The notes beneath the pieces are model-generated. The model was not told the DNA's origin. It worked only from the letters and a program-made list of their open reading frames with translations, and did no database searches. From Algibacter miyuki (GTDB lineage: Bacteria; Bacteroidota; Bacteroidia; Flavobacteriales; Flavobacteriaceae), in the NCBI RefSeq assembly GCF_042427745.1, contig NZ_JBHMFA010000034.1: a stretch of 64,000 bases of DNA, one strand, 5' to 3'. Shown piece by piece: positions 44,779 through 54,952 of the stretch. A program made the translations under genes and the position numbers. The stretch's first letter is position 1, and each line of letters opens with the position of its first letter.

Positions 44779-46260
44779 TTATTTGTTTTTAGCTTCAAAA
44801 AGCTCAACAGGATTTTTGGTATAATTATACTGCCATGTTTCTTTTGGCTGAACGGATTTAAACTCATCAGCCCCATAAAAGTCATCATGGTATTTATCCA
44901 TCCATTGGTAAGTCAACTCTTTGAGACGACTCTTAATAACTTTGTATTCTGGATCTTCATATAAGTTATTTAATTGGTATGGATCTTTTATTCTATCAAA
45001 CAAAGTATTGGTAATAGGGTTATTATCTTTATCCATAGAAAATGTAAATTCTTCTGTAACAACACCTCGCCAATTAATGTTATTTGCATGGCCAAGACGA
45101 TATACCCAAAGTGGTACATAATTATCTTTATCAGATTGGTTCTTTATTAATGCCGCCGACAAATCACGACCATCAAACTCTTGTTTCGTATCAATATCCA
45201 AATACCCTAAAAGGGTAGGTAAAATATCTAAAGTCCCAAAAAGCGTTTTTGTTTTTAAGCCGCTTTTTATTTTCTTAGGATATTTAATGATAAAAGGAAT
45301 TTTGTTAGAATAATCGTGTGGGTATTGCTTTGGCAAAACGGCGTTATGAGATTCTAACATATCTCCATGATCTGCAGAGAATGCTACCAAGGTATTATCT
45401 TCCACATCCATACTCTTTAATTGATCCATCAATCTACCTAAAGCAATATCTACTCCTGTAACTTGTGCCATATGGCCGTGATACATGCGTCTTCTATCTG
45501 GAGTATCTTCTAAACCAGGACGTAAAATTATAGAATCTCGATTATACAAATTCATCAACTCATCCTCTGTGTCGTATCGATAATGCATTTTACCATCCTC
45601 TCCTTTAAACTTGCCCCAATCGTGTGGTGGATGTAAAGACAAAATTATGGCGAATGGTTTGGTTTTATCTATTTGCTTTAAATAATTAATAGCTTGACGT
45701 GTTTGCCCATAGGGTTCCCACTCGCTAAAAAATTCCTTTTCCCCGTTTTTATTCCAAAAAAAGGCTTTCCCTGCCCTAAAATCTACATGACAGTTGTTGG
45801 TTAAAATAGTATCGAAACCATAAGTTAACGCTTCAGGAATAGGTCTATCTCTATCGCCCCCCAATAAATGCCATTTTCCAAAATACGCGGTTTGATAGCC
45901 TTTTTCTTTTAATATTTCTGCCAACAAATTTGTTTTATTAGGCAATAAAGGCGCATCGTTAACAAAGGCTCCATTTTTTAATGGATGCATGCCACTCATT
46001 AACATCCCTCTAAAAGGTGTACAAACGGGTTGACTCGAAAATGCATTTTCAAGTAACATGCCCTCATGAGCTAGCTTATCCAGATTTGGAGTTCTTATTT
46101 GTGAATTGCCATATGCTCCAACCATATCGGCAGAGTGTTGATCTGAGAGCACTATAACAAGGTTTGGTGATTTTTGCGAAGTTATCTCACTAGATTCTAA
46201 AACTCTAGACTTACAAGACAACAGTACAGCTAAGCTAAATAATATATATATACATCTCAT
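44779..46260 (-). CDS. S1 family sulfatase lipoprotein, CTPFR type
   Basis: 493 residues with lipobox Cys16 ('VLLSCKSRV'). Motifs: 'LVIVLSDQHSADMVGAYG' (Asp40, Gln41), formylglycine Cys80 in CTPFR, 'AYFGKWHLLGGDRD', 'AFSADHGDMLESHNAVLPKQYPHD' with metal Asp/His. The bulky Phe at +3 with Pro at +2 is acceptable in the C-x-P-x-R rule and is common in this sulfatase branch. First of four consecutive sulfatase genes; it lies about 100 bp past the SusD 3 stop with a terminator in between, and no operator of its own was found, so expression probably depends on read-through or an unseen promoter. Confidence 0.92.
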   Translation of the reverse strand: MRCIYILFSLAVLLSCKSRVLESSEITSQKSPNLVIVLSDQHSADMVGAYGNSQIRTPNLDKLAHEGMLLENAFSSQPVCTPFRGMLMSGMHPLKNGAFVNDAPLLPNKTNLLAEILKEKGYQTAYFGKWHLLGGDRDRPIPEALTYGFDTILTNNCHVDFRAGKAFFWNKNGEKEFFSEWEPYGQTRQAINYLKQIDKTKPFAIILSLHPPHDWGKFKGEDGKMHYRYDTEDELMNLYNRDSIILRPGLEDTPDRRRMYHGHMAQVTGVDIALGRLMDQLKSMDVEDNTLVAFSADHGDMLESHNAVLPKQYPHDYSNKIPFIIKYPKKIKSGLKTKTLFGTLDILPTLLGYLDIDTKQEFDGRDLSAALIKNQSDKDNYVPLWVYRLGHANNINWRGVVTEEFTFSMDKDNNPITNTLFDRIKDPYQLNNLYEDPEYKVIKSRLKELTYQWMDKYHDDFYGADEFKSVQPKETWQYNYTKNPVELFEAKNK

Positions 46261-46306
46261 ATTCTATACTGATATGACTATAAAAAACTAATTAATGTTT
46301 AGTAAT

Positions 46307-46337
46307 AAAAGCCACAAACATAAAATTTGCGGCTTTT
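46307..46337. terminator. Terminator between SusD 3 and sulfatase run
   Basis: Stem AAAAGCC-A-CAAA pairs with TTTG-C-GGCTTTT (11 of 12 positions) around a 7-base loop, with A- and T-rich flanks, 20 bp past the SusD 3 stop codon. It could lower transcription of the sulfatases downstream compared with SusC/D 3. Confidence 0.75.
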
Positions 46338-46356
46338 ACTCTTCTAAAATGTGATA

Positions 46357-47895
46357 CTACCATCCTGGATTATTAGGCAATAAATTTGGATTTTTACTTA
46401 TTTCAGCATTAGGTAATGGAGATAAAATAAATTTATCATCCCAACTATTATTTGGGTATCTCCATTTTCTTAATAAGTGATCTTCAAACTCTTGTTCTAC
46501 AGTCCCCCAACGTCTTAAATCGAAAAGTTCTCCCATTTCAGCATAAAGTTCTCTTGTTCTCTCTTCTCTAATAATGGTTCTTAGAGCAACCGGATCTGTT
46601 TCTGTAATTTCACTAGCATTTACTCTATCTCTAGCAATTTTTAAATATGGCAATGCTTTTGCTGCCTCTCCATTTTCATTATAAGCTTCTGCCAACATTA
46701 AAAAGGCATCAACATACCTATAAACAATATGATCTTTTGTGTGTGCTACATTATTCGTAGCGCCACCATCCATGTATTTAGTAGAACATATACCACTTCT
46801 ACCCTGATAAGTCGTTCCACGCGATACAAGCGGGGTTGCTTTATATGGTACTTCATTACCTGTACGCTTATTGATATATGTATTTTGATATCCTTGAACC
46901 AATCTCACATCATCAGCCTCGTAAAGATCTAAAATAGCAGGATGCCATGCTAATAAATAATTACTACCATTTGCTGACTGTATTCCTCCAACAGTGCTTA
47001 AGTTAGGATTTGCCCAAACAGGTAATACGCCTCCAAGTCCATTTTCGTAAATATTTCCAAATGCAAAAATAATTTCTTTATTTCCTTCATTAGAAATATC
47101 GAATATTCTTCCCCAATTATCTTCTAATGCCACATCGTAATCTTGAGGATTATCTGCCAACGGCTTTAAAACCTCTATAGCTTTTTGATAATTCTCTGTT
47201 CTTTCCAAAGGTAATCCTGCAGAAGTTAAATACACTTTACCCAATAAGAAAGCTCCTCCTGCTTTTGTTACTCGGCCTGAACCTGTTTTAGTCCAAGTTA
47301 CTGGTAAGTTCTCATTTGCAAATATTAAATCTTCAATTATTAAATTATAAACATCTCCTACAGAGCTTCTTCCTTTAAATAAAATATCTGGATTTGCCGA
47401 TGTTACTGGTTCTGTATAGATAGGTAAATCGCCAAAAACTTGTGTTAACTGAAAATAAGTATATGCACGCATCCATCTTGCTTCTGCTAAATAGCGATTA
47501 GCTATTTCTGGTTGTTCTATAAAAAATGGAGATAAAGGCAAATTTTTAATAATGGTATTAGCCCGTCCAATCGCAATAAAACCAGTACGCCATATACGGT
47601 CGTACCTAAAAGGTTGTTGTTCTGGAGTTAAATAAGCTGAATGAATAGCAAAACCAAGACTCCTAGAAGTAGCATATTTACTTCCTGCCATAGTTCCTAG
47701 CATATACATATCCTGTTCCCAAACAACATGCTTAAACGCTTCGTAAATCCCAAGATTTTGAGCTTGTAACTGATCTTCATTTTGATAAAACGTATCACTA
47801 CTGTAGGTTGAAAATATTTCTTCTTCTAAGGCAGTATCACACGATACAAGGCCTACAATCATTAAACAGAAAACTATTATATGTTTAAGTTTCAT
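46357..47895 (-). CDS. SusD/RagB-like lipoprotein (pair 3)
   Basis: 512-residue glycan-binding surface lipoprotein (lipobox Cys19, 'GLVSCDTALEE'), partner of the SusC at 47920-51150. SusD landmarks: 'RWMRAYTYFQLTQVFGDLPIYTEPVT' near 140, 'FLLGKVYLTSAGLPLERT' near 220, 'VYRYVDAFLMLAEAYNENGEA' near 395, and the ending 'NPNLLPNNPGW'. 24 bp downstream of its SusC; followed by a terminator. Confidence 0.95.
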   Translation of the reverse strand: MKLKHIIVFCLMIVGLVSCDTALEEEIFSTYSSDTFYQNEDQLQAQNLGIYEAFKHVVWEQDMYMLGTMAGSKYATSRSLGFAIHSAYLTPEQQPFRYDRIWRTGFIAIGRANTIIKNLPLSPFFIEQPEIANRYLAEARWMRAYTYFQLTQVFGDLPIYTEPVTSANPDILFKGRSSVGDVYNLIIEDLIFANENLPVTWTKTGSGRVTKAGGAFLLGKVYLTSAGLPLERTENYQKAIEVLKPLADNPQDYDVALEDNWGRIFDISNEGNKEIIFAFGNIYENGLGGVLPVWANPNLSTVGGIQSANGSNYLLAWHPAILDLYEADDVRLVQGYQNTYINKRTGNEVPYKATPLVSRGTTYQGRSGICSTKYMDGGATNNVAHTKDHIVYRYVDAFLMLAEAYNENGEAAKALPYLKIARDRVNASEITETDPVALRTIIREERTRELYAEMGELFDLRRWGTVEQEFEDHLLRKWRYPNNSWDDKFILSPLPNAEISKNPNLLPNNPGW

Positions 47896-47919
47896 AATAT
47901 ATTTTTTTATTTTAGACTA

Positions 47920-50900
47920 TTAAAATGTTAAGTTTACTCCTAATGTATACACCTTTGGTCTTGGGTAAGCCGAATAATCAATACCTCTATTTAAGGCGCC
48001 ATTTCCATTTGTACTAACTTCTGGATCTGGCCCGGTATAGTTTGTAATAGTAACCATGTTAGTTCCTGTTGCAATTATAGACGCATTTTTAAAAAAGGGA
48101 ACCTTTCTTAAATTGTACCTCACACTTAAGTTTTTAAGTCTAACATACGAACCATCTTCTACATAAACAGAATTTGGAATATTAACAACTTCAGGACTTC
48201 CATTACTTGGGTATCTGATATCGTTATGCTGATCATCTAGGGTCCAACGGTTTTTAAGATAATCTTGAGAACTATTAGCACCTACCCAACCAGAGCCAAT
48301 AAAACCTCTATTAAGATTAAGAATATCATTACCGACAGAGCCTTGTACGAACATGGAAATGTTAAAATCTCCAATCTTAAATTGATTGTTCCATCCGAAG
48401 AAAAAATCTGGATTAGGATTACCTATAACTTGCCTATCTTCTATACTTATTACGCCATCTCCATTAAGATCGTCAAACTTCCATAACCCTGGTGTATTTG
48501 CTTGTGGGTTACCATTACCATTGTTATTTCGAGCTGTGGTTGCAAAAATTTGAACATCGACTGGATTACCGTCAGAATCTATCCCTGGCTCTGTTCTAAT
48601 ATTGAAGTTACCATTAGCGTAATCTACTAAATCGTCCACTTGAATTAACCCTGTAACTTTGTAACCATAAAACAAACCTAATTCTTGTCCCGGAGCTGTT
48701 CTTGTTCCATCTATTCCAAAGAAATTGGTCGCTAAATTAGGCCCTTGAATAAACTCATTTGTACCATATTCAATCAACTTAGTCACATTTTTCGTCCAAT
48801 TTAGTTTGGTTGTCCATGAAAACTTTTCATTATTAAAAATATCATACCCCAAATCTATTTCAATACCCCTATTTTCTAATTCACCATCATTAATTGGTAT
48901 TGATCCAAAACCATTCTGTAATGGTATTTGTAGGTTGTTTAATAGATTATCAGTTATTCTTTCATAAACATCCACCGATGTTCTTAACCTGTTTTTAAAG
49001 AAATTTAAATTTACACCTAAATTTAATGTTCTACTCGTTTCCCAAGTCAGGTTTTTATTTGCAATACGTTCAGAAAAAGTAGCAGTATTTAATGTATTGT
49101 CTGTTAACCCTATTCTACCTATTGCATAAGTATCTAATGTTGAATACGGCCCTACACCAATAGAACTACCAACTTCACCATAAGAGACTCTTAACTTAAA
49201 TTGAGAAATGGATCTTATTTTTTTCATAAATCCTTCTTTATTTATATCCCAAGAAAGCGCGGCCGAAGGAAAGAATCCCCATGGCTCTCCTTGACTAAAT
49301 TTAGAATCCCCATCATTTCTACCTGTTGCTGTAAAGGTATATTTCTTTTTGTATGAATAAACAAACCTGAATAATAAGGATTGGATATAATTATTTGATT
49401 TAAAAGATTTAGGATCCGAAATAGTTCCTGCCAACTGGATAGCATCTACGCCTAAATCATCGAATGTAAAATCGTTATACAGTGTGCTTTTTCTAAAACT
49501 TGTAACATCGGTATAACTAGCTCCTGCTGTAACATTAATGTTATGACTGTTGAAGTTTTGATTATTATAATTTATAAATGATTCGGCTGTAAACCTATTT
49601 GTTTCAGCATCAGAAAGAAATAATCGTCCATTAGCATTTCGTCCAGAACGTGTTTTTTTGTTTTGAAAACTTTGATTTGAATTATTGTTATAATTAAAAC
49701 CAATTCTATTGGTCCAGTTTAAACCTTTGGCTAAGTTATACACCCCACTTGTAGAAAATATCATTGATTTACCTCGTACAACATTATCTGCTTGTGTTGC
49801 TTCTATCAAAGGGTTTTGTACAATATCACCTTCTTGATCAAACTCATTTAAGTCGCCAGCTTCATCAAATAAGCGAACATATGGATTAATCCTCATCGCT
49901 GAAAAGACAACCCCTGCCAAACCACTTCTAGCACTAGTTTGCACCCTTTGATTTTTAGTGTTATTTAATTGAAGATTTGTATTAAGTGTAAAATTATCAC
50001 CAACTTTCATTTTGGAATTATATCTCAAATTCATTCTACGAAAAACCGAATTTATAATATTACCTTCATTCTCATTATAATTCACAGATAATAGCTGAGA
50101 AAATGCTTTTGTACCACCGGAAATACTAAAATTCACAGTATTATTAAAACCTTGTCTAAAAATAGCATCCATAAAATTGGTACCTACACCAGCATTTTCA
50201 GGTAGAGGTCTATTTGGTTCTGATCCGTCAAATTGAATTCTATCATCATCTACCAATTGTTGATACGTCAATTGAGGGCTTTGCAAGACCTGTCTGTCGT
50301 TAGCAAACTGCGCAAATTGACTTGCAGTAGCTAATTCATAAGGTGTACCTATATTAGAAACAGAGGTTTTAAAAGACATCTCAATTCTAGTTTTACCAGC
50401 CTTGGCTTCCTTCGTTTTAATCAAAACAACACCATTTCCTGCTCGAGCACCATAAATAGCGGTGGCCGATGCATCTTTTAAAACTTCAATACTTTCAATA
50501 TCATCTGGGTTTAAATCTGCCAACGGGTTAGTACTTGTGAAAAAGTTATCCCCTTCTGCCTGAGTATCTAAACCTAATGGAATACCATTTATTACATATA
50601 ACGGCTGACTACTTCCACTTATACTATTTATCCCCCTAATATTTACAGAAATCCCTCCGCCTGGTTCACCTGAATCTTGAGAAACTAGTACACCTGAAGC
50701 CTGCCCCTGAAGGGTTTCAGTTATACTTGTATAAAATTGATCTTCTAAATCTTTACTTTTAACAGAGCTTATAGCACCTGTTACATCTTCCCTTTTTACC
50801 GCGCCATAACCAATAACAACCACTTCGTTTAATGATTGAATATCTTCCTTTAAAGTAATATCTACAGTACCCGAACTATTTATTAGACGTTCTACAGATG

Positions 50901-51150
50901 TAAACCCAATATATGAGTATGTTAATTTTTTCGACCCCGGCCTTAAAGTGATTTCATAATTACCATCAAAATCTGTAACCGTCCCATTGGATGTTCCTAA
51001 TTGTACAACAGCAACACCTGGCAAAGGTAAATCGTTTGAAGATTTAATAACACCTTTAACAATTTCTTGAGCATAACTTCCTAAAGAAAGCATAATAAAG
51101 AAAAAGAATAGAATCTTCTTCAAGACATTCTCGTAATTAATTAATTTCAT
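47920..51150 (-). CDS. SusC/RagA-like TonB-dependent transporter (pair 3)
   Basis: Outer-membrane importer of 1076 residues, the longest of the three SusC proteins here. Signal peptide (to about 27, 'LGSYAQEIV'), carboxypeptidase-regulatory-like domain (about 28-115, 'GTVTDFDGNYEI'), plug with 'LYVINGIPLGLD' and 'VLKDASATAIYGARAGNGVVLIKTK' (about 125-250), beta-barrel ending 'YTLGVNLTF'. Pairs with SusD 3. An operator lies 85 bp upstream. Together with the sulfatases on both sides it probably imports sulfated oligosaccharides; that is inference. Confidence 0.95.
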   Translation of the reverse strand: MKLINYENVLKKILFFFFIMLSLGSYAQEIVKGVIKSSNDLPLPGVAVVQLGTSNGTVTDFDGNYEITLRPGSKKLTYSYIGFTSVERLINSSGTVDITLKEDIQSLNEVVVIGYGAVKREDVTGAISSVKSKDLEDQFYTSITETLQGQASGVLVSQDSGEPGGGISVNIRGINSISGSSQPLYVINGIPLGLDTQAEGDNFFTSTNPLADLNPDDIESIEVLKDASATAIYGARAGNGVVLIKTKEAKAGKTRIEMSFKTSVSNIGTPYELATASQFAQFANDRQVLQSPQLTYQQLVDDDRIQFDGSEPNRPLPENAGVGTNFMDAIFRQGFNNTVNFSISGGTKAFSQLLSVNYNENEGNIINSVFRRMNLRYNSKMKVGDNFTLNTNLQLNNTKNQRVQTSARSGLAGVVFSAMRINPYVRLFDEAGDLNEFDQEGDIVQNPLIEATQADNVVRGKSMIFSTSGVYNLAKGLNWTNRIGFNYNNNSNQSFQNKKTRSGRNANGRLFLSDAETNRFTAESFINYNNQNFNSHNINVTAGASYTDVTSFRKSTLYNDFTFDDLGVDAIQLAGTISDPKSFKSNNYIQSLLFRFVYSYKKKYTFTATGRNDGDSKFSQGEPWGFFPSAALSWDINKEGFMKKIRSISQFKLRVSYGEVGSSIGVGPYSTLDTYAIGRIGLTDNTLNTATFSERIANKNLTWETSRTLNLGVNLNFFKNRLRTSVDVYERITDNLLNNLQIPLQNGFGSIPINDGELENRGIEIDLGYDIFNNEKFSWTTKLNWTKNVTKLIEYGTNEFIQGPNLATNFFGIDGTRTAPGQELGLFYGYKVTGLIQVDDLVDYANGNFNIRTEPGIDSDGNPVDVQIFATTARNNNGNGNPQANTPGLWKFDDLNGDGVISIEDRQVIGNPNPDFFFGWNNQFKIGDFNISMFVQGSVGNDILNLNRGFIGSGWVGANSSQDYLKNRWTLDDQHNDIRYPSNGSPEVVNIPNSVYVEDGSYVRLKNLSVRYNLRKVPFFKNASIIATGTNMVTITNYTGPDPEVSTNGNGALNRGIDYSAYPRPKVYTLGVNLTF

Positions 51151-51463
51151 AATTTAGTTTTTATTTTTTTTTAATCTTGATGATTAATGGTTAATTCTAA
51201 CTTCAACAATATTAATATAATCTTAACATAATTGCATCCTGCCGCATCTGCAATAACAACTTATATTACAAGATACACGCTTAAAACAATAACAAACAGG
51301 AAACAAAAAGAATGCTTTCATATTTCTTCTGTCACTTCCTTTGGAAGATACAACACTAGTAATTTATTGAAACAAGACTTTATTTATCTCTATTACGCAC
51401 GAAAAGACCACCACTTATACACTTATCTGTTATACTATAAAACCTATTTACTTTTATAAAACG
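51151..51463. promoter_or_regulatory. Upstream region of SusC 3
   Basis: 313 bases between SusC 3 and the end of the sulfatase at 51464. It contains the operator 51236-51251. A short plus-strand open frame (51232-51459) starts inside the operator and has no recognisable protein features, so I regard it as spurious. Confidence 0.55.
51236..51251 (-). promoter_or_regulatory. Putative regulon operator, SusC 3
   Basis: Sense-strand reading GCAGATGCGGCAGGAT, 85 bp upstream of the SusC 3 start. RCAGA-type distal half, perfect GCAGGAT proximal half. Confidence 0.65.
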
Positions 51464-52951
51464 TTAACGTATGTTTTGTCGTGTCTTTATTTTTGCTGGA
51501 TTTTCAACTTCATCGTTTGTTTCCTTTCGCCACGTCTTCAATGCGTTTTTTAACTCCATTTTTTTTGTATTATAACTAGCATCGTTAGCCAAATTAACAA
51601 GCTGATATGGATCTGTTTTCATGTTATAAAGTTCCTCTTCTGGCCGTCCAGATTCTAGTAACCTTAAAATTTTATACTGTTTTGGATGGCTAAACTTAGC
51701 CTGTATAGTAGCCTGATAACTTCTATTATTCCAACCTTTAACATCACTTAAATCGGCAGGAAGTAAATAATCTTTATTTGGCATTAAGTTTTTAATAAAA
51801 TAAAATTCACCATCAAACACCATACGACTTGGGTAGTGCTCCTTTGGGTTTGGTCCATGAGAATTATGCTCGCCAAAAATATATTTTCTGTTCTGTATTT
51901 TTTTTGCTCTACCAGATAAAATAGGAATTAAAGATTTACCTTGAACAGTCTCGGGTACAGGAATATTTAAAAAGTCTAATATAGTAGGCATAATATCTAC
52001 ATGAGAAACTAACGCCTCAGAGATTTTATTCTTTCTAATATTTGGACCAACAACAGCGAAAGGCACATGTAATCCTTCGGCATAAGCTGAGGCTTTCGCT
52101 CTATGATAAGGTTGACCTTGATCGGAAGTAAAAATAATTAGGGTGTTTTCTAATTTCCCTTTAAGTTTTAAAGCCTCTATAATACTTCCCGCACAAGCAT
52201 CGGCTAACTGTATACACCCAAAATATCTACTCAAATCCTCACGCATTAACGGCGTATCTGGTAAATATTCTGGAACAGTAATGATACTTGGGTCTACCAT
52301 ATATTCAGGAAACTCATTCATATGAGTGTCAAAATTTCTATGTGGCGGCGAAATATTTGCTTGAAAAAAAAACGGATGACTTCCTGCATTATCTATAAAT
52401 TCTGAAATCACCCTTTTATACTCCTCCGGATTATTATGAACAGGATTCCTATCTGAATATGGAAATTTCCAAGGTGGACTCATGTGAAATTTTTGAGTTA
52501 TAGCTGTGAAAAACCCATATTCCTTCAACACTTCTGGTAAAGTTTTAATGTATTCATGAATACCTACTGCATCAACCGTTGGAGATTCTTTTCCAAAGAA
52601 ACTATCTGGATCACTTAATTTTGGTGTTATGGTATTTCTCCAATGCCCATTTGCATGCGGAAACATACCGGTATTAATAGAACTTCTACTTGGCGAACAT
52701 GATGGTACGCTAGCATAAGAATTAGTGAAACGCATACCTTTTCTTGAAAACTTATCAAAATTAGGTGTTTTAATACCTTTTGTTCCATCTATGGCTGTAT
52801 CATAACCTTGATCATCTAATAAAATAAGTACAACGTTTAATGGCTGTGTATCCTCAATTCGTTCTTTTACATCGTTTTGACTTTTACAACTTTGAAACCA
52901 CATAGAAACACTAATGATTAGAAGAGTAAATCGAATTCTAGCAAAAAACAT
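51464..52951 (-). CDS. S1 family sulfatase lipoprotein (heparan N-sulfatase-like)
   Basis: Sulfatase of 495 residues when started at the ATG at 52951, which gives a clean lipoprotein signal (MFFARIRFTLL..., lipobox Cys22). The open frame extends to a TTG at 52978, which would add nine residues without a signal-like start, so I prefer the ATG. Motifs: 'VLILLDDQGYDTAIDG' (metal Asp), formylglycine Cys85 in CSPSR, 'AITQKFHMSPPWKF' (KxH), 'IIFTSDQGQPYHRAKASAYAEGLHVPF'. The last motif and 'RENT/HxRNFDTHMNEFPEY' resemble sulfamidase-like S1_8 members. It has its own operator 53 bp upstream and faces the divergent GH78 operon. Confidence 0.9.
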   Translation of the reverse strand: MFFARIRFTLLIISVSMWFQSCKSQNDVKERIEDTQPLNVVLILLDDQGYDTAIDGTKGIKTPNFDKFSRKGMRFTNSYASVPSCSPSRSSINTGMFPHANGHWRNTITPKLSDPDSFFGKESPTVDAVGIHEYIKTLPEVLKEYGFFTAITQKFHMSPPWKFPYSDRNPVHNNPEEYKRVISEFIDNAGSHPFFFQANISPPHRNFDTHMNEFPEYMVDPSIITVPEYLPDTPLMREDLSRYFGCIQLADACAGSIIEALKLKGKLENTLIIFTSDQGQPYHRAKASAYAEGLHVPFAVVGPNIRKNKISEALVSHVDIMPTILDFLNIPVPETVQGKSLIPILSGRAKKIQNRKYIFGEHNSHGPNPKEHYPSRMVFDGEFYFIKNLMPNKDYLLPADLSDVKGWNNRSYQATIQAKFSHPKQYKILRLLESGRPEEELYNMKTDPYQLVNLANDASYNTKKMELKNALKTWRKETNDEVENPAKIKTRQNIR

Positions 52952-53004
52952 AAAATCACATATTAAATTAGTCCTCAAAAATATTAAATATAATCCCCTA
53001 ATGT

Positions 53005-53020
53005 ATCCTGCTATATCTGC
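53005..53020 (-). promoter_or_regulatory. Putative regulon operator, sulfatase at 51464
   Basis: Sense-strand reading GCAGATATAGCAGGAT, 53 bp upstream of the preferred ATG at 52951 (26 bp from the TTG, which would be too close compared with the other sites). This spacing supports the ATG start. Confidence 0.65.
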
Positions 53021-53092
53021 TATACTCCTTTTTTATATCAATGATTTAAAACCAAAAACAAGTAACCGCCTTTCATTTAATATATAAAGGCA

Positions 53093-53109
53093 ACAGGTTT
53101 CAACAGGAT
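53093..53109 (+). promoter_or_regulatory. Putative regulon operator, GH78 operon at 53191
   Basis: ACAGGTTTCAACAGGAT, two complete ACAGG cores 10 bases apart, 81 bp upstream of the ATG at 53191. Shares the 212-bp divergent promoter region with the operator at 53005-53020. Confidence 0.7.
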
Positions 53110-53190
53110 ACTATTTATTGTATTCTGAGGTACTTTTACAAGCCAGTGTAACACATAAAAATTATTAATCTTTTTCAATAAAGTCAAAAA

Positions 53191-54948
53191 ATGAAAAAAA
53201 CACACGCTATATTATTGGTTTTCCTTTTAAGCCAAACCTTATTTTTCGGGCAACTCCCTCCTATTTTCAACGAAAGTGATGAAGCTAGAGCGAGTCATTC
53301 AAAAATGGTTAAAACCTATTTAACCCCGCAAAAAATCATTTGGCAATCGGATGATACAGATACGTATATCCAAAACGAAGAAACCTTATTAAAAAAAGGA
53401 AACGGCCAAGTAGCTGTGAATGATAAAAATCAATTCAGATTAATAAGCACAGACACTCACAAACCCGGTATTATTTTAGACTACGGAAAAGAAATTCATG
53501 GTGGTGTAAAAATATCAATGGGCATTAGACCGAGTAAAACACCACTTAAATTAAGATTGCGTTTTGGTGAATCGGTCTCAGAAACCATGTCTGATGTTGG
53601 TGGTGAAAACACAGCAACAAACGAACACTCTTTAAGAGATTTTATTATTGAAGTCCCATGGTTAGGCGCTGTGGAAGTTGGAGAAACTGGGTTTCGTTTT
53701 CTTAGAATTGATTTAGTTGATGCCAATGAAAACGCACCATTAAAAGAAATTGCAGCAGCATTTACATATAGAGACATTCCCTATTTAGGCTCCTTTGAAA
53801 GTAGCGATAAACGTTTAAATGATATTTGGCTAACAGGTGCTTATACTGTGCATTTAAACATGCAAAGTTATTTATGGGACGGTATAAAAAGAGATCGTTT
53901 AGTTTGGGTTGGCGATATGCATCCCGAAGTGATGACGATTAATACTGTTTTTGGAAAAAATAGTATTGTCCCTAAAAGTTTAGATTTGGCAAGAGACCAA
54001 CACCCGTTACCACAATGGATGAATACCATTAGTTCGTATTCAATGTGGTGGTTATTAATTCATAAAAATTGGTACGATTATCATGGTGATTTACCATACT
54101 TAAAAGAACAAGAAACCTATATGATTGCATTGTTAGATCAGTTAAGCACTTTTATAGATAACGATAATAAAGAGGTTTTAAACGGAATGCGTTTTTTAGA
54201 TTGGCCAACAAGTACAGACCCTAAAGCTATTCATGCAGGCTTACAAGCTATGATGATTATGACTTTTGAGGCTGGTTCGGACATTATGGGAGAATTTAAC
54301 AGACCCGATCTTCAGAAAAAATATAAAAAAATATCTAAAAATTTAAAGAAACATATCCCTGAAGGCAACACAACCAAACAAGCAGCCTCCTTAATGGTAT
54401 TGGCAGATATTGCAAAAGCAAAACAAATTAATTCAGAAATTTTAACAAAAAATGGTGTAGAAAATATGTCTACATTTTATGGCTATTATATTTTAGAAGC
54501 TATGGCTAAAGCCGATGATTACAACGGGGCTATAAATGTTATTAAAGACTATTGGGGTGGCATGTTAGATTTAGGTGCTACAACGTTTTGGGAAGGTTTT
54601 AATATTACAGAAGGCAAAATTAGCGGAAGAATTGACGAAGTTCCCACTGAAAACAAAAGTGATATTCATAAAGATTTTGGAGCCTTTTGTTATGTAGGAT
54701 TAAGACATAGTTTATGCCATGGTTGGGCAAGCGGACCAACATCTTGGTTAACACAGCATGTGTTAGGCGTAAATGTTTTAGATGGCGGAAATACTATAAA
54801 ACTAGAACCACACCTTGGCGATTTAGAATTTGTTAACGGTACGTTTCCAACAAAATTTGGAGTATTAAAAGTCGGTCATAAAAAAGAATCTAACGGTAAA
54901 ATAACTACATCAATAGACGCTCCAAAAGGGTTAAAAGTAATTCAATAA
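53191..54948 (+). CDS. Short GH78-like glycosidase, 585 aa
   Basis: Exported GH78-type enzyme lacking the extra N-terminal domains of its two larger relatives here. Signal peptide to about 20 ('LFFGQLPP'). A beta-sandwich (about 60-205; 'GIILDYGKEIHGGVKISMG', 'LRLRFGESVSETM') leads into the alpha/alpha6 barrel with the variant signature 'WDGIKRDRLVWVGDMHPE' (about 228-245) and distal Glu in 'LGATTFWEGFNITEG' (about 470), then a C-terminal beta strand region ('VNGTFPTKFGVLKVGHKK'). The signature form D-G-x-K-R-D-R-x-x-W-x-G-D is found in a separate GH78 branch, so its aglycone or sugar may differ. First gene of the plus-strand operon, 4 bp before the next sulfatase. Confidence 0.88.
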   Translation: MKKTHAILLVFLLSQTLFFGQLPPIFNESDEARASHSKMVKTYLTPQKIIWQSDDTDTYIQNEETLLKKGNGQVAVNDKNQFRLISTDTHKPGIILDYGKEIHGGVKISMGIRPSKTPLKLRLRFGESVSETMSDVGGENTATNEHSLRDFIIEVPWLGAVEVGETGFRFLRIDLVDANENAPLKEIAAAFTYRDIPYLGSFESSDKRLNDIWLTGAYTVHLNMQSYLWDGIKRDRLVWVGDMHPEVMTINTVFGKNSIVPKSLDLARDQHPLPQWMNTISSYSMWWLLIHKNWYDYHGDLPYLKEQETYMIALLDQLSTFIDNDNKEVLNGMRFLDWPTSTDPKAIHAGLQAMMIMTFEAGSDIMGEFNRPDLQKKYKKISKNLKKHIPEGNTTKQAASLMVLADIAKAKQINSEILTKNGVENMSTFYGYYILEAMAKADDYNGAINVIKDYWGGMLDLGATTFWEGFNITEGKISGRIDEVPTENKSDIHKDFGAFCYVGLRHSLCHGWASGPTSWLTQHVLGVNVLDGGNTIKLEPHLGDLEFVNGTFPTKFGVLKVGHKKESNGKITTSIDAPKGLKVIQ

Positions 54949-54952
54949 ATTC

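Noticed and set aside
46361..46372. ATCCTGGATT near SusD 3
   Set aside because: It encodes the conserved NPGW ending of SusD proteins, not an operator.
51232..51459. 75-residue plus-strand open frame upstream of SusC 3
   Set aside because: Begins inside the operator motif, has a random-looking composition and no supporting features.
52952..52978. TTG start giving a nine-residue longer sulfatase
   Set aside because: The ATG at 52951 yields a proper lipoprotein signal and an operator-to-start spacing in line with the other sites.
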